DNA from: Gemmatimonadota bacterium
GTDB lineage: Bacteria > Gemmatimonadota > Gemmatimonadetes > Longimicrobiales > Gaopeijiaceae
Direction of reading: 5' to 3'
Assembly (NCBI GenBank): GCA_016209885.1
Contig: JACQVF010000105.1
Span: 1-64,000, forward strand
Length of the DNA: 64,000 nt
The notes under the pieces are model-generated. The model was given only the letters and a program-made list of their open reading frames with translations. It was not told the DNA's origin and searched no databases. The position numbers were made by a program, and so were the translations under genes. Below are positions 18,157 to 27,785 of the stretch, one piece after another (position 1 is the stretch's first letter; each line of letters begins with the position of its first letter).

Positions 18157-18490
18157 CCAGACAGGCCGCCGTTTCCCGATGCTCTTTTCGATGCTACATC
18201 CGTTCAGGTACCGGGCCGCACGCCGCTACGCGCCTGAAACCCCCGAAATCTAGGTACAGCCCCGGAGGGACAAAAGGTCGGATCCCCGACGGTCCGGGCT
18301 GCGAGTGCGCCGCCCGGGAGGATCGGCCGTCCGCGTGCCATCATCCCGGCACTTTCCTCCAGGGTCGCGGAAGCACAACTTTCCCTGCCAGGAGGGCCGC
18401 GTGCCGCGCGGGTCGCGGGCCCGATCCGAGGGGGTCCGCGCTCCGCGGCCCTTCGTGCAGCCCTGGCTGTACCGAAGCAGGAGGAACGTC
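18157..18490. other. Divergent intergenic region between ispG and the isochorismatase-like gene
   Basis: A gap of 334 bp that must hold promoters for both divergent genes. It is very GC-rich with several short dyads (for instance CAGCC/GGCTG near 18460-18471), but I see no convincing -35/-10 pair, riboswitch or tRNA. A strong AGGAGG (18479-18484) precedes the plus-strand start. Confidence 0.5.
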
Positions 18491-19138
18491 ATGGCGAAGC
18501 AGGTCGCAGTCCCTGGCTACGAGATCCACGAGAGGGTCGCGGTGGACCCCGAGCGCACCGCGCTCCTCATCATCGACATGCAGCACGACTTCGTGGATCG
18601 GAACGGGGCGCTCCCGGTGCCCGGCGCGAAGGACACGGTTCCGGTCATCCGCCGCCTCATCGACTTCGCCCGCGCGAGCGGGATCCCGGTCTTCTACTCC
18701 CAGGATACCCATCGGCAGGGTGATCCCGAGTGGGAGATCTGGGGCAAGCACTGCGAGCGCGGAACGCACGGGTGGGAGATCGTCGAGGAGCTGGCGCCAC
18801 AGCCGGGCGACGTCGTCGTCGAAAAGGCCCGCTACGATGCGTTCTACGGGACAGCTCTGGACCACGAGCTGCGACTCCGCGGGATCGACACGCTCGTCAT
18901 CTGCGGCACCGTGGCGAGCATCTGCGTCCACTACACGGCGGCGAGCGCCGGGCTGCGCTGGTACCGGACGATCCATCCCGTGAACGCGCTCTCGGCCCTC
19001 GACCCGTTCGACATGGAGGCCGCGCTCCGCCAGTCAAGCTTCCTGTTCCGCACGGTGCTTGCGACGGCGGACGGCATCGTAGCGGAAGCCGCGGCGGCGC
19101 GAGAGAAGGCGTCACGCGTGCACGCGGTGTCGCGCTGA
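18491..19138 (+). CDS. Isochorismatase-family cysteine hydrolase
   Basis: The 215-residue protein has the catalytic triad pattern of the nicotinamidase/isochorismatase superfamily: D29 (LIIDMQHDF), K112 (VVEKARYDAFYGT) and C145 (GTVASICVHYTA). QDTHRQGD at 71-78 replaces the usual metal-binding DWHP-like segment. The ATG at 18491 follows AGGAGG at good spacing; upstream open frame is not coding. It could be a nicotinamidase, but the motif pattern does not settle the substrate. It heads a plus-strand trio with the DinB-like and membrane-protein genes. Confidence 0.88.
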   Translation: MAKQVAVPGYEIHERVAVDPERTALLIIDMQHDFVDRNGALPVPGAKDTVPVIRRLIDFARASGIPVFYSQDTHRQGDPEWEIWGKHCERGTHGWEIVEELAPQPGDVVVEKARYDAFYGTALDHELRLRGIDTLVICGTVASICVHYTAASAGLRWYRTIHPVNALSALDPFDMEAALRQSSFLFRTVLATADGIVAEAAAAREKASRVHAVSR

Positions 19139-19157
19139 GGCGAGGGCGGTTGCCAGC

Positions 19158-19664
19158 ATGGACAACACCCTGTTCCGCGCCATCGTCGACGCGGTCCACC
19201 GCCGCCTCGTGGAGGACTACCCCCAGCACATTCGCACCTGCCTCGACCGGCTCACGGACGAGCAGGTGTGGTGGCGGCCCCACGAGGAAGCCAACGCCAT
19301 CGGGAACCTGATCCTCCACCTCTGCGGCAACATCCGCCACTACGTCTGGCGAGGGGTTGGTGGCCTCGACTACGCCCGCGACCGGCCCGCCGAGTTCGCC
19401 GAGCGCGGACCCGTACCCCGGGAGGAGCTCCGGCGCCGCCTCGACGAGAGCATAGAGGGCGCGAGCCGCATCCTGCTGGGGCTCGGGCCCGACGACCTGA
19501 TCCGCTCGCCCCACGCAACTGAGTACCCATCGGTCCAGGAACTCTTGCAGCACGTGCTCACCCACTTCGGCTATCATACGGGACAGATCGTCTACGCAAC
19601 CAAGCTGCTCACGGGAACCGGCTTCGCACCGGAACTCACAAGGGTGGCCAGGCGGCCCCACTGA
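19158..19664 (+). CDS. DinB-family protein (DUF1572-like)
   Basis: A 168-residue four-helix-bundle protein of the DinB/YfiT superfamily. WWRPHEEANAIGNLILHLCGNI near residues 38-60 and HVLTHFGYHTGQIVY near 133-148 give the spaced histidines that bind a metal in this fold. Relatives include thiol S-transferases acting with bacillithiol or mycothiol; the cofactor here is unknown. It follows the cysteine hydrolase by 19 bp and probably shares its transcript. The start is ATG with GAGGG about 15 bp upstream. Confidence 0.85.
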   Translation: MDNTLFRAIVDAVHRRLVEDYPQHIRTCLDRLTDEQVWWRPHEEANAIGNLILHLCGNIRHYVWRGVGGLDYARDRPAEFAERGPVPREELRRRLDESIEGASRILLGLGPDDLIRSPHATEYPSVQELLQHVLTHFGYHTGQIVYATKLLTGTGFAPELTRVARRPH

Positions 19665-19680
19665 GCCGGAAGCCGACACC

Positions 19681-20139
19681 GTGCACTGGCGCTTCCTCGA
19701 GTCCCACGAGCCGTTCACCTTCTTCCTGAACTTCCGTCCCGACGCCTATTGCGAGGCGTTCACGTATGACGTGTGCGTCTGGGTGCCCGGCGGACGGCTC
19801 GACGTCTCCCAGACCGTAGCCCACCTCTTCATCGGCTTCGTCCTGCAGGTCGGATTCTCCGCCCTCGCGTACCGCCATCCCGAGAACTCCATGCTTCGAG
19901 GCCTGCAATGGGCCGCCGTCACCCTCCTGGCCCTCGTCAAAGAGCTCTACGACGGTTTCATCCCGCGGATGATCGGCCCCATCCCCATCGGCGGAAGCGG
20001 CTTCAGCGCCCTCGACATCGCCTTCACCGTCAGCGGGCAGGCCCTGGCACTCGCCACGGCCCTGGCCCTCGGCCACCCCGCCCGTGTCCCCACCACTACT
20101 CCGCGCGAGCCTGGGTCCGCAGCCGATCCCCGAATCTGA
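19681..20139 (+). CDS. Small integral membrane protein, function unknown
   Basis: The 152-residue protein starts at GTG. It has about three predicted membrane segments (near 46-64, 72-90 and 110-130) and a cytoplasmic tail rich in Pro and Thr. The loop EDY-like segment KELYDGFIPRMIGPIPIGG separates helices 2 and 3. I do not recognise the family; the pattern of a short helix pair with a DG-containing loop recalls small VanZ-like proteins, but weakly. It follows the DinB-like gene by 16 bp. Confidence 0.7.
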   Translation: MHWRFLESHEPFTFFLNFRPDAYCEAFTYDVCVWVPGGRLDVSQTVAHLFIGFVLQVGFSALAYRHPENSMLRGLQWAAVTLLALVKELYDGFIPRMIGPIPIGGSGFSALDIAFTVSGQALALATALALGHPARVPTTTPREPGSAADPRI

Positions 20140-20376
20140 CCTGGCTTGGCGCCAAGCACCGGAGCATGGACCGGCAGGGCCCGCTTGGATGCGCAGCTCG
20201 GAGACCAGATGGCTCCCCGGCCGAACGCGGCGCCAGAGGGCGCACCGGCAGGTCCGTGCTGAGCGCCGTGCACAAAGGCCGCGCGAGAAAGCCGTGCGGC
20301 GGCCGCCGGCAGATGCCGTCGACCGCCGCGTCACCTTCTGAGCCTCACGACTCTCGGGCGTCACCGATCTCGGAGG

Positions 20377-20460
20377 CGGAGGGGGTGGGACTCGAACCCA
20401 CAAGCCCTTGCGGGCAACCGCTTTCAAGGCGGTCTCCTTAGCCGATTCGGACACCCCTCC
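20377..20460 (-). tRNA. tRNA-Ser (anticodon UGA)
   Basis: The minus strand reads GGAGGGGTGTCCGAAT at the 5' end and CCCCTCC plus discriminator G at the 3' end, giving a perfect 7-bp acceptor stem. The anticodon loop CTTGAAA has TGA in the centre, pairing with UCA serine codons. A long variable arm lies between the anticodon arm and the GGTTCGAGTCC T arm, as expected for serine. Total length is 84 nt and CCA is not encoded. The flanking 20140-20376 gap holds no gene that I can support. Confidence 0.96.
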
Positions 20461-20581
20461 CGCTGTAAGTATCGCCGTGCGGCGCCACGGCTTCAATGGC
20501 AAGACCCGGTGCGATGGCAGGAACGACCAGGATCGCGCACTGCCGGTGGCGCACTCCCCGAAGCACCTCCGGACAATCCCG

Positions 20582-22273
20582 TCAGTGCCGGAAAAGCCGC
20601 CGGCCCGTAAAGACCATGGCGATCCCGTGCTCGTCCGCTGCCGCGATGACCTCGCGGTCGCGCACGGAGCCGCCCGGCTGGACGATGGCGGTGACGCCGG
20701 CGTCGGCGGCAGCCTCGACGCCGTCGCGGAACGGGAAGAAGGCATCGGACGCGAGGACCGTGCCGCCAACTTCAAGCCCGGCGTCTCGCGCCTTCATCAC
20801 GGCCAGGCGCGAGGAGTCCACACGGCTCATCTGGCCGGCGCCGATGCCGACCGTGGCGCCATCGCGGGCGAGCACGATGGCGTTCGACTTGACGCTGAAC
20901 ACGGTGGCCCAGGCGAAGCGCAGGTCATCCCATTCCCGCTGGTCCGGCGCCCGCTTCGTGACCACAGTCCACCCTGCTGCCTCCGGGACGCCGTAGAACG
21001 GCGGTAGCGGCGGGGTCTGCACCAGGGTCCCGCCGTACACGCCGCGGGCGCTCCACCCCCGTGGCGCCCGGCCGTGGAGCGCAAGAAACGCGGCGACCTG
21101 CGTGCGCTCCTCGTCCGCATCCTGCTCGCGCCACCAGGTCGCTGTGCGCTCGTCCTCGAAATGCACCTGTGGCCGCGCCGACTCGTCTCGGGGAAACGCC
21201 AGGAGTCGAAGGCTCTTCTTCTGCGCAAGCCGCGCCAGCGCTTCGTCCGCGAACGCCGGCGCGACCAGGCACTCCACGAACAGCTCGGCAATGGCCGCGG
21301 CGGCGACCCCATCCACGGCACGCGTCGTGGCGATCACGGAGCCGTAGGCGCTCACCGAGTCCGTGCGCAGCGCCCGGCGGAAGGCCTCCTCGACGCTGGC
21401 GCCGAGCGCGAGCCCGCAGGGCGTCGTGTGCTTGATGATGACCACCGCGGGCCGTCGGCAGAACGCGAAGGGCGCGAGGGCCAGGAGCGCGCCGTCCGTG
21501 TCCAGGATGTTGTTGTAGGATAGCTCCTTCCCGTGGAGCTGCGTGAGCGCCGGGATCCCGTGGCGTGGGAGTCCCGCGGGCGCGTAGAACCCTGCCTCCT
21601 GATCCGGGTTCTCGCCGTAGCGCAGGCCCTGGATTCGCTCCTGCGCTTCCACGACGACCGCGGGCAGCTCCTCGGTTCCGGTCGTCCCTTCGCCCTCGGC
21701 GCGCAGATGCGCGGCGATGGCGGCGTCATAGCCGCTGACGTGGCGGAAGACCTTCGCGGCGAGCCGCCGGCGCAGGGCGAGGCGGTCCGCCTCGCCGTCG
21801 AGTGCGCGGATCACCTGCGGATAGTCCGCAGGATCGACGAGCGCCCAGACGAAGCGGTGGTTCTTGGCCGCCGCGCGGAGCAGCGTGGGCCCGCCGATGT
21901 CGACCTGCTCCATCGCCTCATCTAGCTGCACGCCGCCCCGGGTCACCGTCTCCACGAAGGGGTAGAGATTCACCGCCACCAGGTCGATGGCCCGGTACCC
22001 GCGGGCGAGCAGAGCGTCCATGTCGCCCACGCGGTCACGGCGCGCCAGAAGCCCGGCATGGATCGCCGGGTGCAGCGTCTTCACCCGCCCTTCCATCATC
22101 TCGGGGTGGCCGGTCAGCTCGCTCACCTCGGTGACCGGCACCCCGGCCTGCTTCAGGGCGCGGGCGGTCCCGCCCGTAGAGACGATCTCCCAGTCCCGCG
22201 CTACCAGCGAGCGAGCGAACTCCACGAGTCCAGCCTTGGCGGACACGGAGAGCAACGCAGTGGACCGATTCAT
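20582..22273 (-). CDS. purH: Bifunctional AICAR transformylase / IMP cyclohydrolase
   Basis: Performs the last two steps of de novo IMP synthesis. The 563-residue product has the N-terminal IMP cyclohydrolase ([36 protein letters not shown]) and the C-terminal AICAR formyltransferase ([42 protein letters not shown]). The ATG at 22271-22273 is chosen; the open frame runs 28 codons further without family similarity. It lies 189 bp downstream of purN on the same strand. Confidence 0.97.
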   Translation of the reverse strand: MNRSTALLSVSAKAGLVEFARSLVARDWEIVSTGGTARALKQAGVPVTEVSELTGHPEMMEGRVKTLHPAIHAGLLARRDRVGDMDALLARGYRAIDLVAVNLYPFVETVTRGGVQLDEAMEQVDIGGPTLLRAAAKNHRFVWALVDPADYPQVIRALDGEADRLALRRRLAAKVFRHVSGYDAAIAAHLRAEGEGTTGTEELPAVVVEAQERIQGLRYGENPDQEAGFYAPAGLPRHGIPALTQLHGKELSYNNILDTDGALLALAPFAFCRRPAVVIIKHTTPCGLALGASVEEAFRRALRTDSVSAYGSVIATTRAVDGVAAAAIAELFVECLVAPAFADEALARLAQKKSLRLLAFPRDESARPQVHFEDERTATWWREQDADEERTQVAAFLALHGRAPRGWSARGVYGGTLVQTPPLPPFYGVPEAAGWTVVTKRAPDQREWDDLRFAWATVFSVKSNAIVLARDGATVGIGAGQMSRVDSSRLAVMKARDAGLEVGGTVLASDAFFPFRDGVEAAADAGVTAIVQPGGSVRDREVIAAADEHGIAMVFTGRRLFRH

Positions 22274-22462
22274 GGGCTCATAGAGGCTCTGGCGGGAGAC
22301 GCCGGACAAGCTGGCCTCGGGAGATGGCCTGCACCGCACGACATCGGGCGCGCCCACGGTGCAACATCAGGGGATCGCAACCGCCGCGGAATGCCACGGG
22401 CCGCAAGCCTGTTGCGGTCCCAGCAGGCGATGCCAGCATACCCCGGACGCCGCCCACTCCGG

Positions 22463-23161
22463 TCATGGCAGTTGCAGCGCCGCGCGAATCTGCCGGCGAA
22501 CCTTTGCGGCGTCGGCGCCCGTGGTCGTGAACGCCACGCCGGGCGCTCGGAACGGCTCCACCGCGCGGCCTTCCGCGACGGCGCGGGCGAGCGCCTCCAC
22601 GGCGGCCGGGTAGATCTCGTGTTCGACGGTGAGCACGCGGGCGGCCAGGCTCTCTGGAGTATCATCGGGCCATACGGGGACCGGCCACTGGGCGACGATG
22701 GAGCCGCGGTCGTACTCCTCGTCCACGATGTGCACGGTGGCGCCCGAAACGCGGGCGCCGGCGGCAAGCACGGCCTCGTGGACGCGGCAGCCGTACATCC
22801 CCTTGCCTCCGAATCCCGGCAGCAGCGCCGGGTGCACGTTGACGATGCGACCTCTGTACGCAGCCACCACCTCGGCGGGCACGAGCCTGAGGTATCCGGC
22901 CAGCGCCACCAGGTGGACGGCGGCGCCGCGCAGTACCTCGAGCGTTTCCGCCGCCACCTCGCCCATGGAGCGCCCCGAGACCGGGATCACCCGCGTAGGG
23001 ATACCGGCCTGGGCGGCGCGCTGCAGAGCGCCGGCCTCCGGATTGTCACTGACGGCCACCGCGACGGTGCCCACCCGTCGCCCCCCGCCACGAAAATGGT
23101 CGATGAGCGCCTGCAGGTTGGTGCCGCGCCCGGAGGCGAGGACCGCGATCCGCACACTCAT
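22463..23161 (-). CDS. purN: Phosphoribosylglycinamide formyltransferase
   Basis: Transfers the formyl group of 10-formyl-THF to GAR in purine synthesis. The 232-residue protein has IAVLASGRGTNLQAL at the N-terminus, IVNVHPALLPGF with the catalytic His, and GATVHIVDEEYDRGSIVAQ with the catalytic Asp. The C-terminal 30 residues extend slightly beyond the E. coli enzyme. It starts at ATG and precedes purH. The 189-bp gap between them holds imperfect dyads around 22375-22420 but no clear terminator. Confidence 0.96.
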   Translation of the reverse strand: MSVRIAVLASGRGTNLQALIDHFRGGGRRVGTVAVAVSDNPEAGALQRAAQAGIPTRVIPVSGRSMGEVAAETLEVLRGAAVHLVALAGYLRLVPAEVVAAYRGRIVNVHPALLPGFGGKGMYGCRVHEAVLAAGARVSGATVHIVDEEYDRGSIVAQWPVPVWPDDTPESLAARVLTVEHEIYPAAVEALARAVAEGRAVEPFRAPGVAFTTTGADAAKVRRQIRAALQLP

Positions 23162-23265
23162 GCGTGCGCCTTCCTGTCCGTCCCGTCAGCCATGGCCACG
23201 CTCCGTCCCGCGCTCCACCGGGGCGCCGGACGGCTCCGGCGCGCCGGAAAGCGAGAGGCGGACGC

Positions 23266-23919
23266 TCACGCCAGCTCTCCGCCATAGTGAGGGATGAGGA
23301 ACGGGTTGCCCACGCGCTCCCGGCACACCGTGGTCTCGGGGCCGTGCCCCGGAAAGAGCCGCGTATCGTCCGGGAGCGTGAGGACCTGCTCGCGGATGGA
23401 GCGCATGAGCCGGCGGTAATCGCCGCCCGGCAGGTCGGTGCGGCCGATAGAGCCCGCGAACACCACGTCTGCCACAAAGGCGAGTCGGCACTCTGGTGCG
23501 TGGAAGATGACATGGCCGGGGGAGTGGCCGGGAGCGTGGCGCACCTCCAGCGCGCAGCCGCCGAACTCGATACGATCACCGTGGGCGAGCGCGCGGTCGG
23601 GCGCGGGCGGCGCCTCGATGGTTACGCCGAACGTGGCCGCCTGATCCGCGGCCCGGTCATAGAGAGGCCGATCCGCCGGGTGGAGCGCCACGGGCGCGCG
23701 GGTGTGCCGCGCCAGGAGCGAAATTCCTTCCACGTGGTCGAGGTGTGCGTGGGTGATCAGGATGGCGTGGACGCGGAGCCGCTCGTGCTCGATCTGCCGG
23801 ACGACCTCCGCAGCGGCAGCGCCCGGGTCGATGACCACCGCGTCGGGGGAGCCGCCACAAACCGCAAGATACGTGTTCTCGCCGAAGCCGGGGCCGGTGA
23901 AGGTGTGAACCTCGATCAC
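23266..23919 (-). CDS. MBL-fold hydrolase (glyoxalase II-like)
   Basis: The 217-residue metallo-beta-lactamase-fold protein has the zinc motif THAHLDHVEG (about residues 56-65), HAPGHSPGHVIF, and the downstream Asp/His in FVADVVFAGSIGRTDL and FPGHGPET. The size and GRTDLPGGDY motif fit the YcbL-like subgroup of hydroxyacylglutathione hydrolase relatives rather than full-length GloB, which has an extra helical domain. The substrate is unknown. It lies between nadA and purN on the same strand. Confidence 0.9.
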   Translation of the reverse strand: MIEVHTFTGPGFGENTYLAVCGGSPDAVVIDPGAAAAEVVRQIEHERLRVHAILITHAHLDHVEGISLLARHTRAPVALHPADRPLYDRAADQAATFGVTIEAPPAPDRALAHGDRIEFGGCALEVRHAPGHSPGHVIFHAPECRLAFVADVVFAGSIGRTDLPGGDYRRLMRSIREQVLTLPDDTRLFPGHGPETTVCRERVGNPFLIPHYGGELA

Positions 23920-23967
23920 CGCCGCAGCCCCACCGTCATCCCAGCCTTTCCGCCGCCTCGGCAGCGG

Positions 23968-25080
23968 CTACGCGCACCCGCATCCACGGGGCCGCGCGCC
24001 GGCCAGATCCATCTCCTCTTCGGCCTTCGTGGGCACACGCCAGCCGCCGGAAAGCTCGAGCATCCGGCGCAGCGCCCGCTCCGCCCGCCGGCGCACGTCC
24101 TCGTCCAGGACGATCTCGTGCTCCACGTGGTCGAGGCACCACGTCAGCTTGGCCAGCGTATTGAGCTTCATGTTTCCACAGATCGCGGCGCCGGAGAGCG
24201 GGATGAGCGTCTTCTGCGGGAAGCGCTGGCGCAGGCGGTCCACGAGTCCGCGCTCCGTGCCGATGATGAGCGCGTCGTGCTTCTCGGTCAGCTCCACCAT
24301 CTGGGAGGTGGACGCCACGTAGTCCGCCCGCTCCAGCAGGTCCTTCCGGGCTTCGGGATGGATGACCACCTTCGCGTGGGGGTAAGCGCGCTTCGCCTTC
24401 TCCAGCTCGTCGAGCACGAGGTCATCGTGGACGTAACAGTAGCCTTCCCAGGCGATGATGTTGTCGCGCCCGGTCCTCTCCTGGACGTAGCGGGCCAGAT
24501 TCTTGTCCGGAACGAAGATGATGGGTCGCTCGCGGGGGATCGACTCCACGACCCGGACAGCGTTCGAGCTCGTGCAGCAGATATCCGACTCCGCCTTCAC
24601 CTCGGCGCTTGAGTTTACGTACGCGACTACGGCGGCATCCGGGTAGTCCGCCTTGAGCCGCCGCAGCGCCTGTGCGGTCACGAAGTCGGCCATGGGGCAG
24701 CCGGCGTGCAGGTCCGGCATGAGCACGGTCTTCTGCGGCGCGAGGATCTTCGCGGTCTCTGCCATGAAATGGACGCCGCAAAACACGATCACGTCGGCGT
24801 CCGTCGCCGCGGCCTGCTGGGATAGGCCGAGGGAGTCGCCGACGTAATCACTCAGGTCCTGGATCTCGACCCGCTGGTAGTTGTGCCCGAGAAGTACGGC
24901 ATGGAGCTGCTTCTTACGCCTCACGATGCGACGGCGAAGCTCCGCGGCCGGCAGCGCTGCGTAGTCGAGGGTAGACGGCAGCGCATTGGTCGCGGGCCGC
25001 GGCCCCCTCCAGGCGGCTCGCGCAGGGGGTCGGGCAACCACTGTCGCGGGCCCCGAGCCCCGGTTCCTGGTACGAATCAT
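23968..25080 (-). CDS. nadA: Quinolinate synthase
   Basis: The [4Fe-4S] enzyme that condenses iminoaspartate with DHAP in NAD synthesis. The 370-residue protein has HNYQRVEIQDLSDYVGDSL, FCGVHFMAETAKI (first cluster Cys), CCTSSNAVRVVE (second region), and GNMKLNTLAKL near the third. It ends GCGCA, a Cys-rich tail not needed for catalysis. I chose the ATG at 25078-25080; a GTG 9 bp upstream is equally open. nadB and nadC are not in the window. Confidence 0.96.
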   Translation of the reverse strand: MIRTRNRGSGPATVVARPPARAAWRGPRPATNALPSTLDYAALPAAELRRRIVRRKKQLHAVLLGHNYQRVEIQDLSDYVGDSLGLSQQAAATDADVIVFCGVHFMAETAKILAPQKTVLMPDLHAGCPMADFVTAQALRRLKADYPDAAVVAYVNSSAEVKAESDICCTSSNAVRVVESIPRERPIIFVPDKNLARYVQERTGRDNIIAWEGYCYVHDDLVLDELEKAKRAYPHAKVVIHPEARKDLLERADYVASTSQMVELTEKHDALIIGTERGLVDRLRQRFPQKTLIPLSGAAICGNMKLNTLAKLTWCLDHVEHEIVLDEDVRRRAERALRRMLELSGGWRVPTKAEEEMDLAGARPRGCGCA

Positions 25081-25157
25081 CGTCGTCACTGGATGGACAA
25101 AGCAAAGCCCGCGAGATCAGCGTTCCCGCGGGCCCCGTCCGCTCAAGCCTGCGGGCC

Positions 25158-25484
25158 CTATACCGTGAAGGAGCTGCCGCAGCCGCACCCGCCCGTGGCG
25201 TTTGGGTTCTTGAACGTGAACCCGGACCCCATCATGGTGGTGACGTAGTCGATCTGGACACCCTCCAGGTATTGGGCGCTGAACGGGTCCACGAACAGGC
25301 GCAGCCCATCCATCTGGATGACCTCGTCATCCTGTTCCGGCGTGTCCTCGATGTTGAGACCGTACTGGAAGCCGGAGCACCCGCCCGGGAGCACGGCGAC
25401 TCTGAGACCCGCTCCCTCCATGGCGCCTTGCTCCACCAGGAACTTCTGCACAGTCTCGACCGCGATCGGCGTCAGAGTGATCAT
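25158..25484 (-). CDS. HesB/IscA-family iron-sulfur assembly protein
   Basis: A 108-residue A-type carrier that helps load Fe-S clusters onto targets. It has the three conserved cysteines in LPGGCSGFQYG (near residue 36) and GGCGCGSSF near the C-terminus. It lies 77 bp upstream of nadA, which needs a [4Fe-4S] cluster, and several other Fe-S enzymes are encoded in the window (ispG, possibly the DinG-type helicase). Whether it corresponds to IscA, ErpA or SufA cannot be told without isc/suf context. Confidence 0.93.
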   Translation of the reverse strand: MITLTPIAVETVQKFLVEQGAMEGAGLRVAVLPGGCSGFQYGLNIEDTPEQDDEVIQMDGLRLFVDPFSAQYLEGVQIDYVTTMMGSGFTFKNPNATGGCGCGSSFTV

Positions 25485-25772
25485 TGCTGCGGCTTCTCCT
25501 GGCGTTTCTTGATCATCCTTTCCCGGCGGGATGAACTACCCCCCGGGACCAACCGAAGTTTCCCCCCCGACTTCCGTCCTGAGAGCCGGATCCGGAACTG
25601 CTAGCCTAAGCTAACGGGCGACGCCACGCGGGGTCAAGCCGCCGGGGGCCGTCGGCGCCGTCGGCCGTCGACGCCTTCGGGCGTCCGGCTTCCCCGAGGC
25701 CTCGGCGCACCCTTCCACAGCATTCCCAGGGACTTGCGGGCGCTGGCCAGGCCTGCCAGCGGATCCCGAATA

Positions 25773-26372
25773 TCACCGCGCACCTCGGAGTCGCTCGAGG
25801 ATCAAGCGGGCGGCGTCGGCCAGGTCATCGGCCACCTCCACGGCCGGGGGGACAACGGCCGCCTCCTCCGCGCCGAAACCGGTCCGCACGAGGATTCCCG
25901 TCCCCCCGAGCTCGAGCGCCGGGATCACGTCCTTGACCCGGTCCCCCACGTAGAACGATGCCGCCAGGTCCAGCTCGAGTTCCTGGGCCGCGCGGTGAAA
26001 CAGGCCCGTCGCAGGCTTGCGGCACTCGCAGGGGCCTGTGAAGTCCGGGTGGTGTGGGCAGTGGTAGGTGCCGTCCGGGAGTGCACCCCCGGCGGCCAGG
26101 ATCCGGTCCAGCCGCGCGGCCACGGCCCGGTAATCCTCTTCCCGGTAATAGCCGCGCGCGATTCCCGACTGGTTCGTCACCACCACCAGGGCGAGCCCCG
26201 CCTCTCGCAGCGCCCGGAGCGCCTCCAGAGCCCCCCGTACCAGGCTGACTCGCTCCGGGTCGGCCAGGTACTCCCGCTCCTCGATGATGGTGCCGTCCCG
26301 ATCGAGGAAGACGCCCCGGCGGGCCGTACGTCGCCCGGCGGCGTCGCGATCGCGGAGCCGGTTGCCTGCCAA
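25773..26372 (-). CDS. gmhB: D-glycero-D-manno-heptose 1,7-bisphosphate phosphatase
   Basis: HAD phosphatase in ADP-heptose synthesis for the lipopolysaccharide inner core. The 199-residue protein has the nucleophile motif VFLDRDGTIIEE (residues 21-32), VVVTNQSGIARG, the zinc-binding segment CPHHPDFTGPCECRKP, and GDRVKDV. A histidinol-phosphate phosphatase is the alternative, but the zinc loop fits GmhB. The start is TTG at 26370-26372; no ATG or GTG exists before the motif. It lies 18 bp after selA in the same operon. Confidence 0.92.
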   Translation of the reverse strand: MAGNRLRDRDAAGRRTARRGVFLDRDGTIIEEREYLADPERVSLVRGALEALRALREAGLALVVVTNQSGIARGYYREEDYRAVAARLDRILAAGGALPDGTYHCPHHPDFTGPCECRKPATGLFHRAAQELELDLAASFYVGDRVKDVIPALELGGTGILVRTGFGAEEAAVVPPAVEVADDLADAARLILERLRGAR

Positions 26373-26390
26373 TCAGTCCACCCTCCGGCC

Positions 26391-27785
26391 TCAAGCGCGA
26401 GCTGCGGCGAGGACCTCGGTGAGGCGCCGCACGAGCTCGGTCTCCTCGTTCTTGCCCACGGTCCGCGGGTCGATGACCACGGCTTCGTCCTGGATGCGGG
26501 CGATCACCGGTGGCTCGCCTTCCCGGAGTTGGGCCAGGACCTGGTCCGGCGGCCGTTCAGGAGAGCGGAGCACCACTAGCGTCGTGGGCAGCGCCACCTC
26601 CGGAAACGCGCCACCGCCCACGGCGGAGCTGCCGGGCCAGAGTTCGCAGGTCATGCCCGCGGCCCCGAGCTTCTGCGCGAGGCTGCGAGCCCGGTTCTCG
26701 AGCTCGGACGGCGTGGCTGCGAGCATGCGTAGCCCCGGAATCTCCCGGACGGCGCTGTCGCGGTCGCGGTAGAGACGCAGCGTCGCCTCGAGGGCCGCCA
26801 GGATCAGCTTGTCCACGCGCAGGGCCCGGCACAGAGGGTTCCCTCGCATCCGCGCAACCACGTCGCGCGTTCCCAGCACGATCCCCGCTTGTGGGCCGCC
26901 CAGGAGTTTGTCGCCGCTCATCGTCACCACGTGCGCGCCGGCCTCCAGGGATGTCCGGGGCTGCGGCTCGTCCGGGAGTCCCAGGAGCGCAGGATCCAGG
27001 AGCAGCCCCGAGCCGAGGTCGTGGACCAGGGCGACCCCGTGACGAGAGGCAAGCTCCGCCAACTCGGCGACGGAGGCTTCCTCGGTGAAGCCCGTGATGC
27101 GGAAGTTCGAGCGGTGGACCTTGAGGATGCCGGCGATCCCTTGTCCGAGCGCCCGCTCGTAGTCGTCCGCCCTCGTGCGGTTCGTGGTCCCGACCTCCAC
27201 CAGGCGGGCGCCGCTTCGCTCCAGGATCTCCGGAATGCGGAAGCCGCCGCCGATCTCCACAAGCTCGCCCCGGGACACGAGGACGCCCGCACCCTCCGCC
27301 AGAGTGTTAAGGGCAAGAACGACGGCAGCAGCGTTGTTGTTGACCACCACGGCATCTTCCGCGCCCGTCATCTCACGCAGGAGCTCGACGCAGTGGATAT
27401 AGCGGGATCCGCGGCTCCCCGCCGCGAGGTCATACTCCAGGTTCGAGTAGCCGCGGGCGATCGCCGTGAGGGCTTCCACCGCGCCATCGCCCAGGGGCGC
27501 CCTTCCCAGGTTGGTGTGCAGGACCACGCCCGTGGCGTTGATGACGCGGCGAAGAGAGGGCACATCGGCGGCTGCGAGGCGCGTCGCCACAGCGTCCGCG
27601 TACCGCTCCGGACCCTCAGGCCCGCCCAGCACACTGCCGTCCGCGGCGGACTCCCGCACCTCCACCAGCACGTCCCGCAGTGCAGCGACCACACGTCCCC
27701 GTGGGTAGCGACCCAAGAGCAGCGCGAAGGGACGCGAAGCGAGGAGCGTGTCCACGCCGGGGATCTCACGTCGAGGGTCGGTCAT
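26391..27785 (-). CDS. selA: L-seryl-tRNA(Sec) selenium transferase
   Basis: PLP enzyme that converts Ser-tRNA(Sec) to Sec-tRNA(Sec) using selenophosphate. The 464-residue product has the full family length: RRVINATGVVLHTNLGRAPL near residues 79-98, NNNAAAVVLAL, and the PLP lysine in VVTMSGDKLLGGPQAG. It overlaps the preceding lipoprotein gene by 4 bp and precedes gmhB. selB, selD and tRNA-Sec are not in the window. Its presence implies that some UGA codons in this genome may encode Sec. Confidence 0.95.
   Translation of the reverse strand: MTDPRREIPGVDTLLASRPFALLLGRYPRGRVVAALRDVLVEVRESAADGSVLGGPEGPERYADAVATRLAAADVPSLRRVINATGVVLHTNLGRAPLGDGAVEALTAIARGYSNLEYDLAAGSRGSRYIHCVELLREMTGAEDAVVVNNNAAAVVLALNTLAEGAGVLVSRGELVEIGGGFRIPEILERSGARLVEVGTTNRTRADDYERALGQGIAGILKVHRSNFRITGFTEEASVAELAELASRHGVALVHDLGSGLLLDPALLGLPDEPQPRTSLEAGAHVVTMSGDKLLGGPQAGIVLGTRDVVARMRGNPLCRALRVDKLILAALEATLRLYRDRDSAVREIPGLRMLAATPSELENRARSLAQKLGAAGMTCELWPGSSAVGGGAFPEVALPTTLVVLRSPERPPDQVLAQLREGEPPVIARIQDEAVVIDPRTVGKNEETELVRRLTEVLAAARA

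Noticed and set aside
20140-20376. Continuation of the membrane-protein gene or a small gene before tRNA-Ser
   Set aside because: Frames there are short, arginine-rich and without start signals.
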